The notes beneath the pieces are model-generated. The model had not been told where the DNA came from and ran no database searches. It saw only the letters and a list, made by a program, of their open reading frames with translations. 64,000 nucleotides of DNA from JBBSBL01 sp963735885 (GTDB taxonomy: Bacteria; Actinomycetota; Thermoleophilia; Solirubrobacterales; Solirubrobacteraceae): NCBI GenBank assembly GCA_963735885.1, contig CAVTMP010000004.1:682001-746000 (forward strand), given 5' to 3'. Shown here in pieces: positions 1 to 10,584 of this stretch (positions are counted from its first letter, which is position 1; every line of letters starts with the position of its first letter). The position numbers and the translations under genes were made by a program.

Positions 1-1003
1 CTCCCGGTTGCGGCGAACGCCCGTAGGCCCGGCGGAAGGCCGAGCGGAAGCGGGCCGCCGCGGGCGGCGCTCCACGCGCGGGCAACGCCGGGCTGGTCAC
101 GCGCAGCCCCTCGCCGCCCGGCCCCAGGCGGGCGGCGACGGCGGGCTGCGCGAGCGCCGAGGAGCCGAAGACGGGCAGTCCCGGCGCCGTGTCCCGCACC
201 GCGCGCAGCAGGGCGGCGGCTCCCGCCTGGGCCGACCCGGCGAAGAACAGGGCGTCGGCTCCGGCGTCGCGGGCCGTCGCGACGACGTCCGCCCAGTCGG
301 CCTCGCCCGGCGCGACCGACTGGGAGCCGGCGACCCCGATCCCCGCCGCCGGCAGGCGCCGGCGCAGCGCGGCGGCCACGCTCACCCCGTCCGCCTCCTG
401 CGCGTCGACGAGGTACGCCGATCGCACGCCGAGTCGCGCCATCCACGCAGCGAGCGCCGACCCCTGGGCCGAGTCCGGCGGGAGCACGCGCCCGAACGTC
501 CGCCCGGCGCGGCGGTTCGGGTAGTAGCGGTCCGGCGAGCCCGGCACGGCTCGGTCGCGGCGCGTCAGCGCGGCGGCCGCGCCGCCGGGGCTGACCTGGA
601 GGATCCCGGCCTGGTTGAGCAGCGGGAGGGCGATCGCGCTGGCGCCGGAGGTGGCCCCGCCGAGGTAGGCGATGGTCGTCGCATCCCGCGCGGCGCGTCC
701 CGCGTTCTCGGACACGCGGGCCGGATCCCATCGCCCGGCGAGGCCGGAGTCGTCGAGCACGCGCAGCCGCACGCGCCAGCGGCCGGCGCGACCCCCCGCC
801 TCGGCGAGGGCGAGGCGCTCGGCGGCCACGAGATCGACCGCCTGCGCGCGGTCGATCCCGCGCAGCGGGACGCCGGCGTACACGGTCAGCACGTGCCCGG
901 GCACGGCGTCGCGGGGATCCGGAGCCGACGCGCCGCAGCCGGGAACGGCGGCCGCGAGGGCCGCCGCGGGGACGGCGGCGAGGGCGAGGCGGGGGGATCG
1001 CAA
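1..1003 (-). CDS. ABC transporter substrate-binding lipoprotein, LivK-like (partial)
   Basis: Reading leftwards from a TTG at 1003, the frame stays open to the window edge (about 334 residues seen, C-terminus missing). It opens with a basic Ala/Leu-rich signal ending in a Gly-Cys lipobox near residues 21-22. What follows matches periplasmic-binding type I (Leu/Ile/Val-binding family) layout: an early VYAGVPLRG strand, a GGATSGASA loop near residue 95, a LLNQAGILQVSP stretch, and a later DALFFAGSAQAG segment. By family, it should sit lipid-anchored outside the membrane and deliver a small solute, often an amino acid, to an ABC permease that is not in this window. A TAGAAT -10-like box lies at 1043-1038 on this strand, giving a short leader. 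The start codon is uncertain because no clear Shine-Dalgarno precedes it. Ligand cannot be told from sequence. Confidence 0.8.
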   Translation of the reverse strand, partial: MRSPRLALAAVPAAALAAAVPGCGASAPDPRDAVPGHVLTVYAGVPLRGIDRAQAVDLVAAERLALAEAGGRAGRWRVRLRVLDDSGLAGRWDPARVSENAGRAARDATTIAYLGGATSGASAIALPLLNQAGILQVSPGGAAAALTRRDRAVPGSPDRYYPNRRAGRTFGRVLPPDSAQGSALAAWMARLGVRSAYLVDAQEADGVSVAAALRRRLPAAGIGVAGSQSVAPGEADWADVVATARDAGADALFFAGSAQAGAAALLRAVRDTAPGLPVFGSSALAQPAVAARLGPGGEGLRVTSPALPARGAPPAAARFRSAFRRAYGRSPQPG

Positions 1004-1070
1004 CAGGTCGAGGCCCCGGGCGGGCGCCGGGAGGGCGATTCTACGTCCGCCGCGCGGCGCGCGCGTGAGC

Positions 1071-1076
1071 TACGGT
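1071..1076 (+). promoter_or_regulatory. -10-like box TACGGT, leaderless start for the 1084 lipoprotein gene
   Basis: TACGGT ends 7 bases before the ATG at 1084, the spacing expected if transcription begins at the A of the start codon. No -35 TTGACA is visible. It favours ATG 1084 over the in-frame GTG at 1075, which lies inside the box. Confidence 0.45.
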
Positions 1077-1083
1077 GTCGCCG

Positions 1084-1395
1084 ATGCCCCGGCGGATCGC
1101 GCTCACGGCCGTGCTCGTCGCGGTGCTCGCCGGGTGCGGCACCAAGCCCGGCAACCTCCCCAACGGCGCCGCGAGCAACACGCTCACCGCCGGCCAGCAG
1201 GACGCGCGCCTGCAGCTCGTCAAGGAGAACGGGGGGCTGAACGACCGCGAGCTCGCGAAGCTCTGCCCCGCCCTGTACCCGGCCGACTTCGAGACCGCGA
1301 AGAAGTACAAGGACATCCGGGGCAAGCAGAAGCTCCGCAAGACGACGTTCCCGGCGGAGGCGCGCCGGCTGGCCGCCCGCGCGGGGTGTCGATGA
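1084..1395 (+). CDS. small putative lipoprotein, unknown function
   Basis: A 103-residue protein with a basic N-terminus, a short hydrophobic stretch and a clear lipobox (LAGC, Cys near residue 17), so probably exported and lipid-anchored. The mature part is Asn/Lys/Gln-rich and less GC-biased in composition than its neighbours. It has Cys residues near position 60 and at the end that could pair. I recognise no domain. It is divergent from the substrate-binding protein gene and lies 31 bases before pfkA on the same strand, so the two may be co-transcribed. The chosen ATG follows a -10-like box by 7 bases; an upstream in-frame GTG at 1075 is less likely. Confidence 0.65.
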   Translation: MPRRIALTAVLVAVLAGCGTKPGNLPNGAASNTLTAGQQDARLQLVKENGGLNDRELAKLCPALYPADFETAKKYKDIRGKQKLRKTTFPAEARRLAARAGCR

Positions 1396-1426
1396 CCGCC
1401 GGCCCGGGGTTCGGCTGACCGCCGCG

Positions 1427-2464
1427 ATGCGGGTGGGGCTGCTCACGGCCGGCGGGGACTGCCCGGGGCTCAACGCGGTCATCCGGGCGGTGACCCGGCG
1501 GCTGCTGAGCCACGGCCACGACCCGATCGGGCTGCGGCGCGGCTACCGCGGCCTCGCCGATCACGACTGGATGCCGCTCGACGATCGCGCGGTCTCGGGC
1601 CTGCTCCCGCTCGGCGGCACCATCCTGTCCACCTCGAGCTTCGACCCGTTCCGGGAGCCCGCGGGTCTCGAGCGCGTGCAGGGGTGGCAGGAGCGCGACC
1701 GGCTCGACGGCGTGATCGCGATCGGCGGCGAGCACACGATGATGATCACCCGCCGGCTGCACGAGGAGGCGCAGCTCCCGGTGGTGGGCGTGCCGAAGAC
1801 GATCGACAACGACGTCACCGGCACCGACTTCACCTTCGGCTTCGACACCGCCGTGCAGGTGGCGACCGACGCGATCGACCGCCTGCACACCACGGCGCAG
1901 TCGCACGACCGGGTGATGGTCGTCGAGGTGATGGGACGCAACGTCGGCTGGATCGCCCTCTTCGCGGGGATCGCGGGCGGCGCCGACGGCATCCTGATCC
2001 CGGAGGTCGTCCAGACCGTCGAGGAGCTGGCCGCCGGGGTCGAGGGTCGCCACGACCGCGGGAAGGACTTCTCGATCATCGTCGTCTCCGAGGGCGCGGA
2101 GCTGGCCTTCGCCGGCGGCGAGCGCCGCACGGTGCGCGCCTCGGTCGAGCGGGACGAGTACGGCTACGAGCGCCTCGGCGGGATCGGGCCGGCTCTCGCC
2201 AGGGAGCTCGAGCGCCTCACGGGCTACGAGGCCCGCGTCACGACGCTCGGCCACGTCCAGCGGGGCGGCACCCCGACCGCTCGCGACCGGATCCTCGCCA
2301 CCCGCTACGGGGTCAAGGCCGCCGACATGGTCCACGCCGGCGAGTTCGGCCGGATGGTGGCGCTGCGCGGCGCCGCGATCGAGAGCGTGCCCCTGGCGGA
2401 CGTGACCGGCGTCAAGCCGGTCGACCTCGCCTACCTCGAGATCGCCCGGACGTTCTTCGGGTAG
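1427..2464 (+). CDS. pfkA: 6-phosphofructokinase (phosphoryl donor uncertain)
   Basis: A 345-residue PFK of the PfkA fold that phosphorylates fructose 6-phosphate in glycolysis, in the cytoplasm. Visible motifs are the N-terminal GGDCPGLNAVIRA donor-binding loop (residues 9-21), PKTIDND at 123-129 with the catalytic Asp, and MGR near residue 168 for sugar-phosphate contacts. The donor-selectivity loop reads GGEHT at residues 100-104. ATP enzymes usually carry Gly, and pyrophosphate enzymes Asp, where this protein has His103. Lys124 in PKTIDND is the residue typical of PPi-type and of some ATP-type actinobacterial enzymes. Length is normal for the short bacterial form. It begins with ATG close after the small lipoprotein gene and has no partner gene. 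The family call is firm; ATP versus PPi is not decided. Confidence 0.95.
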   Translation: MRVGLLTAGGDCPGLNAVIRAVTRRLLSHGHDPIGLRRGYRGLADHDWMPLDDRAVSGLLPLGGTILSTSSFDPFREPAGLERVQGWQERDRLDGVIAIGGEHTMMITRRLHEEAQLPVVGVPKTIDNDVTGTDFTFGFDTAVQVATDAIDRLHTTAQSHDRVMVVEVMGRNVGWIALFAGIAGGADGILIPEVVQTVEELAAGVEGRHDRGKDFSIIVVSEGAELAFAGGERRTVRASVERDEYGYERLGGIGPALARELERLTGYEARVTTLGHVQRGGTPTARDRILATRYGVKAADMVHAGEFGRMVALRGAAIESVPLADVTGVKPVDLAYLEIARTFFG

Positions 2465-2542
2465 CGGGCCCCGGTTCGGCCCTCGGCCGCGGCGCCTGGT
2501 CCGCGAGCGTTCGTTCGACCCGCAGCGGACGGCGGCCGCGCG

Positions 2543-2719
2543 CTATCCGTCGCGCGCGTCGTCCCGGCGCCCGGGCAGGGACGGCAGGAGGCGGACCACC
2601 ACCGCGGCGACCAGCAGCATCACCACGACGAGGAGGAAGGCGTCGAAGGACTTGATGCCGAGCGCCCAGAGGACGATCCACAGCGAGAGGCCGGCCGTGG
2701 CGGTGATGACGACGCCCAT
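2543..2719 (-). CDS. small membrane protein, two predicted TM segments
   Basis: A 58-residue protein starting at ATG 2719, made of two hydrophobic segments (about residues 3-22 and 27-47) and a charged Arg/Asp-rich tail. It lies directly after trpA on the same strand, probably as the last gene of the trp unit. I do not recognise a family. Small proteins of this shape often follow biosynthetic operons in actinobacteria, but no function can be assigned. Confidence 0.6.
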   Translation of the reverse strand: MGVVITATAGLSLWIVLWALGIKSFDAFLLVVVMLLVAAVVVRLLPSLPGRRDDARDG

Positions 2720-2732
2720 GACGGCGGCGATG

Positions 2733-3516
2733 CTACCCGGAGCGCCCCGGCGAGCTCGGCGACGAGCGCCCGCACGGCGGCCGGCGGGTCGTCCGCCTCG
2801 CCGGCCGCGCGGACGAGCCGGCTGCCGACGATGACCCCGGCCGCGCCGGCGTCGGCCGCCGCGGCCGCCTGGGCGGGCGTGGAGATGCCGAAGCCCACCG
2901 CGACCGGCACGCTCGTGCTCCGGGCCGCGCGGGCCAGCACCGCCCGCAGCCCGTCGTCGAGGCCGTCGCGCTCGCCGGTCGTGCCGACGACCGACACGGT
3001 GTAGAGGAATCCGCGCGCGCGGGCGCCGATCTCGGCGAGCCGCTCGTCCGGCGTCGTCGGCGCGACCAGCGGCACGAGCGCGAGCCCGCTCGCGTCGCAC
3101 GCGGCGAGCGTCGCCGGCGCCTCCTCGAGCGGGAGATCGGGCACGATCAGGCCGCTCACCCCCGCATCCGCGAGCGCGGTGACGAACGGCTCGACCCCGC
3201 GGGCGAGCACGAGGTTGGCGTAGCACATGACCACGACCGGCACCCGCCCGGAGAGCGCCGCCGCCACCTCGACGACGCGCCCCGTCGTGGCCCCCGCGCG
3301 CAGCGCCGCCGTCGCCGGCGGCGTGGATCACGGGACCGTCGGCCAACGGGTCGGAGAACGGCACGCCGAGCTCGACGAGGTCCGCCCCGGCGTCGGCGTA
3401 GGCCTCGCCGATCGCCCGTGAGGTCGCCAGGTCCGGGTAGCCGCCCATGAGATAGGGCATGAGCGCCGCCCGACCGTCACGCTCCGCGAAGGCGGCGGCG
3501 ATCCGCTCGATCCCGC

Positions 3517-3520
<4 letters not shown>
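2733..3520 (-). CDS. trpA: tryptophan synthase alpha subunit (frameshifted as given)
   Basis: Cleaves indole-3-glycerol phosphate to indole plus glyceraldehyde 3-phosphate as the alpha part of the TrpAB complex. It starts with GTG at 3520, overlapping the trpB stop as GTGA. The first frame gives the classic N-terminus, including MPYLMGGYPD with its substrate-side region, a catalytic-Glu strand (LVELGVPFSDP) and DGPVIHAA. One extra base near 3315-3316 then shifts the frame. The next frame resumes with VVVMCYANL, GLIVPDLPLEEA (catalytic Asp), GFLYTVSVVGTTG and VGFGIST. A second extra base in the CCC at 2736-2738 would explain the missing stop: removing it ends the protein in a TAG at 2735-2733. 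All family blocks are present, so I read this as sequence error rather than decay. Confidence 0.85.
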
Positions 3521-4700
<1,180 letters not shown>

Positions 4701-4704
<4 letters not shown>

Positions 4705-5381
4705 TCGCGTCCCGGCCCGGAGGCCGGCGCCGCGGCGCCGGCGCTCGCGGCCACGGCGGCGGCGAAGGCCCGCATGCGATCGGGGTCCTTGATCCCGGGC
4801 GCCGACTCCACCCCGCTGGAGACGTCGACCGCGAACGGGCGCGCCTCGGCGATCGCCGCCTCGACGTTCTCCGGGCGCAGACCGCCGCTGAGGATCACCG
4901 GCGGCTCGCCGGCGTGGGCGCGGGCCAGCTCCCAGGCGAACGGGACCCCGGTCCCGCCCCGGCGACCGGGCGCCCAGGCGTCGAGGAGGTGATAGTCGGT
5001 GGGGAACGCCCGGAGGCTCTGGACGTCGGCCCGCGAGCGGACCTGGACGGCCTTCACCACCCGGCAGCCGGTCCGGCGCGCGACCTCCGCGCCGTAGGCC
5101 GGCCCCTCGTCGCCGTGCAGCTGGACCATGGTCAGGCCGGCCTCGTCGGCCACGCGCGCGACGTGGTCGAGGGTCGCGTTCACGAAGACGCCGCAGATCT
5201 CGGCGCGGCGCCGCAGCGCGGCGCCGACGGCGGCCGCCTCGTCGCGGGAGGCGCGGCGCTCGGACCCCGGCCAGAAGATGAGCCCGACCGCCCACGCGCC
5301 CGTCTCGACGGCGAGCCGGGCGTCGTCGAGGCGGGTGATGCCGCAGATCTTGATGCGGGGCGGGGCGCCGTCCACCCCCAT
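4701..5381 (-). CDS. trpF: phosphoribosylanthranilate isomerase
   Basis: Isomerises N-(5-phosphoribosyl)anthranilate to the carboxyphenylamino-deoxyribulose phosphate, the third committed step to tryptophan. It is a single TIM-barrel domain of up to 226 residues. Motifs are KICGIT with the catalytic Cys at the N-terminus, VQLHGDE, and an ILSGGLRPENV phosphate-binding segment. The ATG at 5381 is only one base from a TAGGAT box. If transcription is leaderless from that box, the third codon, a GTG at 5375, is the better start. The stop overlaps the trpB start by 4 bases. htrA lies 41 bases upstream on the same strand. Confidence 0.95.
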
Positions 5382-5382
5382 G

Positions 5383-5388
5383 ATCCTA
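5383..5388 (-). promoter_or_regulatory. -10-like box TAGGAT before trpF
   Basis: TAGGAT on the minus strand ends 7 bases before the GTG at 5375 and 1 base before the ATG at 5381. This suggests a separate leaderless promoter for trpFBA downstream of htrA. Confidence 0.35.
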
Positions 5389-5422
5389 CGAGGCGGACGG
5401 CGCCGGTCCGGCGGCGCGGGCG

Positions 5423-6592
5423 CTACCCGTTGGGCAGCTGCGCGGGGCGGTCGGCGAGGGTGACGGTGATGGTCTTCGACTTCCCGTCGCGCAGGATCTC
5501 CACCTCGACCTTCTGGCCCGGGCGCTCCTTGGCCACGGTGGAGACGACGTCGTCGATCGAGCGCATGTCGCGCCCGTCGATCTTGACGATGACGTCACCG
5601 CCGAGCTTGACCTGCTGACCGCCGACCACGCTCTGCACGTCGCCGCCGCGGACACCGGCCTTCTGGGCCGGCCCGCCCGGGGTGACGCTCTGGACGAGGA
5701 CGCCGCTCGTGGCCTTGAGGCCGATGCGCGAGAACGAGGAGTCGATCGTCACGCCCTCGATCCCGAGGTAGGCCCGCTGGACGCGGCCGTTGCGCTCGAG
5801 GTCCGGCAGCACCTTCTTCGCGGTGTCGATCGGCACCGCGAAGCCGATGCCCACGTTGCCGTTGCCGTTGCCGCCGGTCGCGATCTGGGAGTTGATGCCG
5901 ATCACCCGGCCGGCGGCGTCGAGCAGCGGGCCGCCGGAGTTGCCCGGGTTGATCGCGGCGTCGGTCTGGAGCACGTTGTCGATCGAGAAGCCGTTCGGGG
6001 CCTCGATCTTGCGCTGCTTGGCCGAGACGACGCCGGTCGTCAGGGTCCGGTCGAGCCCGAACGGGTTGCCGATCGCGAGGACCGGGTCCCCGACCTGGAC
6101 CGGGGCGTCCTGCCCGAGCGGGAGCGGGTCGAGCTTCAGCCCGGCCGGGTCGATCTTCAGCAGGGCGATGTCCGTGGACGGGTCCTTGCCGACGACCTTC
6201 GCGTCGCGCGAGGTCTTGTCCTCGAGCTTGACGCTGACCTTCGAGGCGCCCTCCACCACGTGGGCGTTGGTCAGGATGAGGCCCTTGTCGTCGATCACGA
6301 AGCCCGAGCCGGTGGCCTGGCCCTGCTGCTGCTGGGGCAGCCCGAAGGGCGAGGACTGCGAGTCCTGCACGACCTGGGCGGTGATGAACACGACGCCGGG
6401 CGCCGCCTTCTCGTAGATCTGGCGCGGCGTGAGCGCGGTGCTGTTCGCCGCCGGGCGGGTGGTGAGCGGCGACTGCTGGATGACCGTCTTGGTGACGGTG
6501 CTGTCGCCGCCGCCGACGAGCAGGAACGTGAGCGCGACGACGAGGCCGCCCAGGAGGGCGGCCGGGAACGGGGAGCGGAGGAGCTTGGTCAT
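5423..6592 (-). CDS. HtrA/DegP-type trypsin-like serine protease with PDZ domain
   Basis: A 389-residue membrane-anchored protease of the actinobacterial HtrA/PepD type. Residues 8-26 form one hydrophobic N-terminal segment, followed by a Thr/Ser/Gln-rich linker. The catalytic triad is visible as His111 (TNAHVV), Asp141 (DIALLKID) and Ser219 (NPGNSGGPL). One PDZ domain covers about residues 290-380. Such proteins act outside the membrane in envelope protein quality control. I start at ATG 6592, because reading further upstream would overlap the trpC coding end. It sits between trpC (57-base gap) and trpF (41-base gap) inside the tryptophan cluster, an odd place for it, and may have its own promoter in the upstream gap. 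Confidence 0.92.
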   Translation of the reverse strand: MTKLLRSPFPAALLGGLVVALTFLLVGGGDSTVTKTVIQQSPLTTRPAANSTALTPRQIYEKAAPGVVFITAQVVQDSQSSPFGLPQQQQGQATGSGFVIDDKGLILTNAHVVEGASKVSVKLEDKTSRDAKVVGKDPSTDIALLKIDPAGLKLDPLPLGQDAPVQVGDPVLAIGNPFGLDRTLTTGVVSAKQRKIEAPNGFSIDNVLQTDAAINPGNSGGPLLDAAGRVIGINSQIATGGNGNGNVGIGFAVPIDTAKKVLPDLERNGRVQRAYLGIEGVTIDSSFSRIGLKATSGVLVQSVTPGGPAQKAGVRGGDVQSVVGGQQVKLGGDVIVKIDGRDMRSIDDVVSTVAKERPGQKVEVEILRDGKSKTITVTLADRPAQLPNG

Positions 6593-6648
6593 GGGATCGA
6601 GTGTGGGGAGCCGATCCCAACGGCCGATAAAGGCCGCTTGGAGGGCCG

Positions 6649-7440
6649 CTAAGGCTCCGGGTCCGCGCCGGGCGCGGTGGTGAGGGCACGGCACGCGGCC
6701 TCGAGGTCCCCCGAGCGCATGAGCGCCTCGCCGACCAGCACCGCGTCGACGCCGACCCGCTCGAGCTCGTCGAGCTGCTCGCGCCGGTCGAAGCCCGACT
6801 CCGACACCACGGTCTTCCCGGCCGGCACGTCGGCCAGCAGCTCGAAGGTGCGCTCCACGTCCAGCGAGAAGTCGCGGAGGTCGCGGTTGTTGATCCCGAC
6901 GACGTCCGCGCCGACGGCGAGCGCGGTCTCGAGCTCCTCGCCGTCGTGCACCTCGACGAGCACGTCGAGATCGAGCGAGACCGCCTCGTCGAAGAGCGCC
7001 CGGAGGTCATCCGGGTGGAGCGCCGCCACGATCAGCAGGACCGCGTCGGCGCCCGCTGCCGCCGACTCGTAGAGCTGGTAGGGATCGACGAAGAAGTCCT
7101 TGCGCAGCAGGGGCAGCGCGGTGGCGGCGCGGGCGACCCGCAGGTCGTCGAGGGAGCCGCCGAAGTGGTCGGCGGTCAGGATCGAGACCGCCGCGGCGCC
7201 GCCCCGCTCGTAGGCGCCGACGACGTCCTCGAGCGCGAGGTCCTCGCGGATCGCGCCGGCCGACGGGGAGCGTCGCTTGTGCTCGGCGACGAGCGAGATG
7301 CCCGGTTGCGCGAGCGCCTCGGCGAACGGGCGGTCCTCCCGACCGGCCACCGCGGGCTCGAGGCTCGACAGCGGCACCTCCCGCCGGCGCCGCGCGACGC
7401 CCGCGCGCGTGTGCTCGACGATCTGCTCCAGCACGCTCAC
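6649..7440 (-). CDS. trpC: indole-3-glycerol phosphate synthase
   Basis: A 263-residue TIM-barrel enzyme that closes the indole ring of indole-3-glycerol phosphate. The GTG start at 7440 overlaps the trpD stop as GTGA. The catalytic Lys/Glu set appears in LVAEHKRRSPSAG (N-terminal third), LLRKDFFVDPYQ, LVEVHDGEE and GINNRDLRDF, then VSESGF near the end. All are standard TrpC positions. It is monofunctional because trpF is a separate gene. Confidence 0.97.
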   Translation of the reverse strand: MSVLEQIVEHTRAGVARRRREVPLSSLEPAVAGREDRPFAEALAQPGISLVAEHKRRSPSAGAIREDLALEDVVGAYERGGAAAVSILTADHFGGSLDDLRVARAATALPLLRKDFFVDPYQLYESAAAGADAVLLIVAALHPDDLRALFDEAVSLDLDVLVEVHDGEELETALAVGADVVGINNRDLRDFSLDVERTFELLADVPAGKTVVSESGFDRREQLDELERVGVDAVLVGEALMRSGDLEAACRALTTAPGADPEP

Positions 7441-8529
7441 GTGCCGGCGAGCTCCCGGGTGGCGGCCACGAAGCGCTCCAGCGCGGCGGCGGCGGCCCCG
7501 TCGTCGACGGCGGCCTCGGCGGCCCGGACGCCGGCCTCCAGGCTGTCGGCCCGACCGCTCGCGTAGAGCGCGGCGCCCGCGTTGAGCACCGCGAGGTCCC
7601 GAGGCGCCCCCCGCTCGCCGGCGAGGATGCGCCGCGCGGTCTCCGCGTTCTCGGCGGGCGTGCCGCCGCGAACCGCGTCGTGGGGAGCCGGGTCGAGCCC
7701 GACGTCCGCGGCGGAGACCGTCCACGTCCGGGTCGCCCCCGCCGCCGTCACCTCGACGACCTCGGTCGGCCCGGAGGTGCTCATCTCGTCAAGCCCATCC
7801 GCGCTGGACACTACCAGCGCCCGCTCGGTGCCCAGACGCCGCCAGGGCGCCGGCCATGACCGGCAGCATCGCGGGGTCGGAGACGCCGATGAGCTGGCGT
7901 GTCGCACCCGCCGGGTTGGTGAGCGGGCCGAGGAAGTTGAAGATCGTGCGCACGCCGAGCGCCTTGCGCACCGGCACGACGTAGCGCGTGGCGGGATGGT
8001 GGGCGGGGGCGAACATGAACCCGAAGCCCGTCTCGCGGATGCAGGTGGCCACGGCCGGGGGGTCGAGGTCGATGCGCGCGCCGAGCGCCTCGAGCAGGTC
8101 GGCGGAGCCGGAGGGGCCGGTGGCCGAGCGGTTGCCGTGCTTGGCCACGACGGCGCCCGCGCCGGCGGCGATGAGGGCGGCGGTGGTCGAGACGTTGAAG
8201 GTCGGGCGCCCGCCGCCGGTCCCCGCCGTGTCGAGCAGGTCGGTGCGGCCCGCGTCGACGCGCGACGCCCGTGCGCGCATCGTCTCGGCCAGCCCCGCCA
8301 GCTCCTCCTCCGTCTCGCCCTTCGTCCGCATCGCGACGAGGAAGGCGGCGATCTGCACGTCGGCGACCTCGCCGGCCATGATCCGGTCGAGGACCCGGGC
8401 GGCCTCCTCGCGCGAGAGGTCGCGGCGCGAGGCGAGCACGTCGAGGGCCTGGATGACGACGTCGTCGGGCACGGTGAGCGGGGAGGCTCGGCGCCGCGTG
8501 CGGCGCCGAGCGGTCGCGGCGGCGGTCAT
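7437..8529 (-). CDS. trpD: anthranilate phosphoribosyltransferase (frameshifted as given)
   Basis: Transfers phosphoribosyl from PRPP to anthranilate. The main frame from ATG 8529 gives the N-terminal helical domain, the PRPP-binding DTAGTGGG loop, the FNVST segment and KHGNRS, then GPLTNPA and QLIGV. One extra base near 7835-7836 breaks the frame just after the LPVMAGALAA helix. The next frame continues with LGTERALVVSSADGLDE and the rest of the C-terminal domain to a TGA overlapping trpC. The sum is a full-length enzyme of about 360 residues, so the break is probably a sequence error. The start is only 41 bases from the divergent decarboxylase start at 8571. Confidence 0.87.
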
Positions 8530-8570
8530 CGTGGCAGAATCGCCGCACCGGCCGACGAGGAGGCGAGACG

Positions 8571-9964
8571 GTGGATGATGGCGTGCTTCGGCGGACCGCG
8601 GAGCTCTCCGCCGCGCATCTCGCCTCCCTGCCCGAGCGGCGGGTGGGGCCGGCCGCCTCGCTCGAGGCGCTGCGCGCGGCGCTCGGGCGCGAGCTGACCG
8701 CGGACGGCGTGGACCCGATCCGGGTGATCGAGGACCTCGCCCGCGACGCGGACGGCGGCCTCGTCGCGACACCCGGGCCGCGCTACTTCGGGTTCGTCAT
8801 CGGCGGGGCGCTGCCCGCGGCGGTCGGTGCCGACTGGCTCACCACCGCGTGGGACCAGAACGGCGGCGGCTGGCCGGCCTCCCCCGCCGCGGCGGTGATC
8901 GAGGAGGTCGCCGCGGGCTGGCTCCGCGAGGTCCTCGGGCTGCCGCCCGAAGCCGGTGTCGGCTTCGTGACCGGCGGCCAGATGGCGAACTTCACGGCGT
9001 TGGCCGCGGCGCGCCACGAGGTCCTGCGCCGGGTCGGCTGGGACGTCGAGGCCGACGGCCTCGGCGGTGCGCCGCCGCTGCGGGTGCTCGTCGGCGCGGA
9101 GGCCCACGTCACGATCTTCACCGCCCTGCGCCTGCTGGGCATCGGTCGGGGTGCCGCCGAGCGGATCCCGCTCGACGGGCGCGGACGGATGCGGCCCGAT
9201 GCGCTCCGCGACGCCCTGACGCGGGGTGCCGGCCCGGCGATCGTGTGCGCGCAGGCCGGCAACGTGGACAGCGGCGCCGTGGATCCGCTCGCCGACGTCG
9301 TCGCGACGGCGCACGAGCACGGCGCGTGGTGCCACGTCGACGGGGCCTTCGGTCTCTGGGCGGCCGCGAGCCCGCGCCTGGCGCCGCTCGTCGCCGGCAT
9401 GGCGGGCGCCGATTCCTGGGCGACGGACGCCCACAAGTGGCTGAACGTCCCCTACGACTGCGGCGTCGTGGCCGTCGCCGACCCGGCGCCCCACCGCGCG
9501 GCGATGACGATGTCCGCCGCCTACCTGCCGGTCGGGGACACCGAGGAGCGCTGGGGATTCGACTGGGCGCCCGAGATGTCACGTCGCGCGCGCGGGATCA
9601 CGGTGTACGCCGCCCTGCGCTCGCTCGGGCGCCGCGGCGTGACCGAGCTCGTCGAGCGGTGCTGCGAGCTCGCCGCGCGGATGGCCGCGGCGCTCGACGC
9701 CGAGCCCGGCCTCGAGGTGCTGAACGAGGTGGTGCTGAACCAGGTGCTCGTCCGCGTCGGCGGCGACGACGACGCGACGTGGGAGGTCATCCGCCGCGTC
9801 CAGGAGGACGGGACCTGCTGGCTGGGCGGCACGACGTGGCAGGGTCGCGACGCGATCCGCATCTCGGTGAGCAACTGGTCGACCACCGAGGCCGACGCCG
9901 ACCGGTCGGTCGGGGCGATCCTCGCGGCGGCGCGGGCCGTGCTCGGGGCGCCGGCGGCCGTCGA

Positions 9965-9968
<4 letters not shown>
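8571..9968 (+). CDS. group II PLP-dependent amino acid decarboxylase
   Basis: A 465-residue aspartate aminotransferase-fold decarboxylase of the aromatic-L-amino-acid/glutamate decarboxylase family. The PLP lysine is in DAHKWLNVPYDCG (about residue 289). The cofactor-ring His precedes it in EAHVTIFTAL, and the Asp that contacts the pyridine N is in HVDGAFGLW. Length is usual for the family. The GTG start follows a good GAGGAGG at 8557-8563. It is the only + strand gene in the tryptophan cluster: it diverges from trpD by 41 bases and shares an overlapping CTAG stop with trpG. An aromatic substrate is therefore tempting but unproven; aspartate, DOPA, tyrosine, tryptophan or another amino acid are all possible. 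Confidence 0.9.
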
Positions 9969-10567
<599 letters not shown>

Positions 10568-10584
10568 GCCGCCTCACCGTCCCC

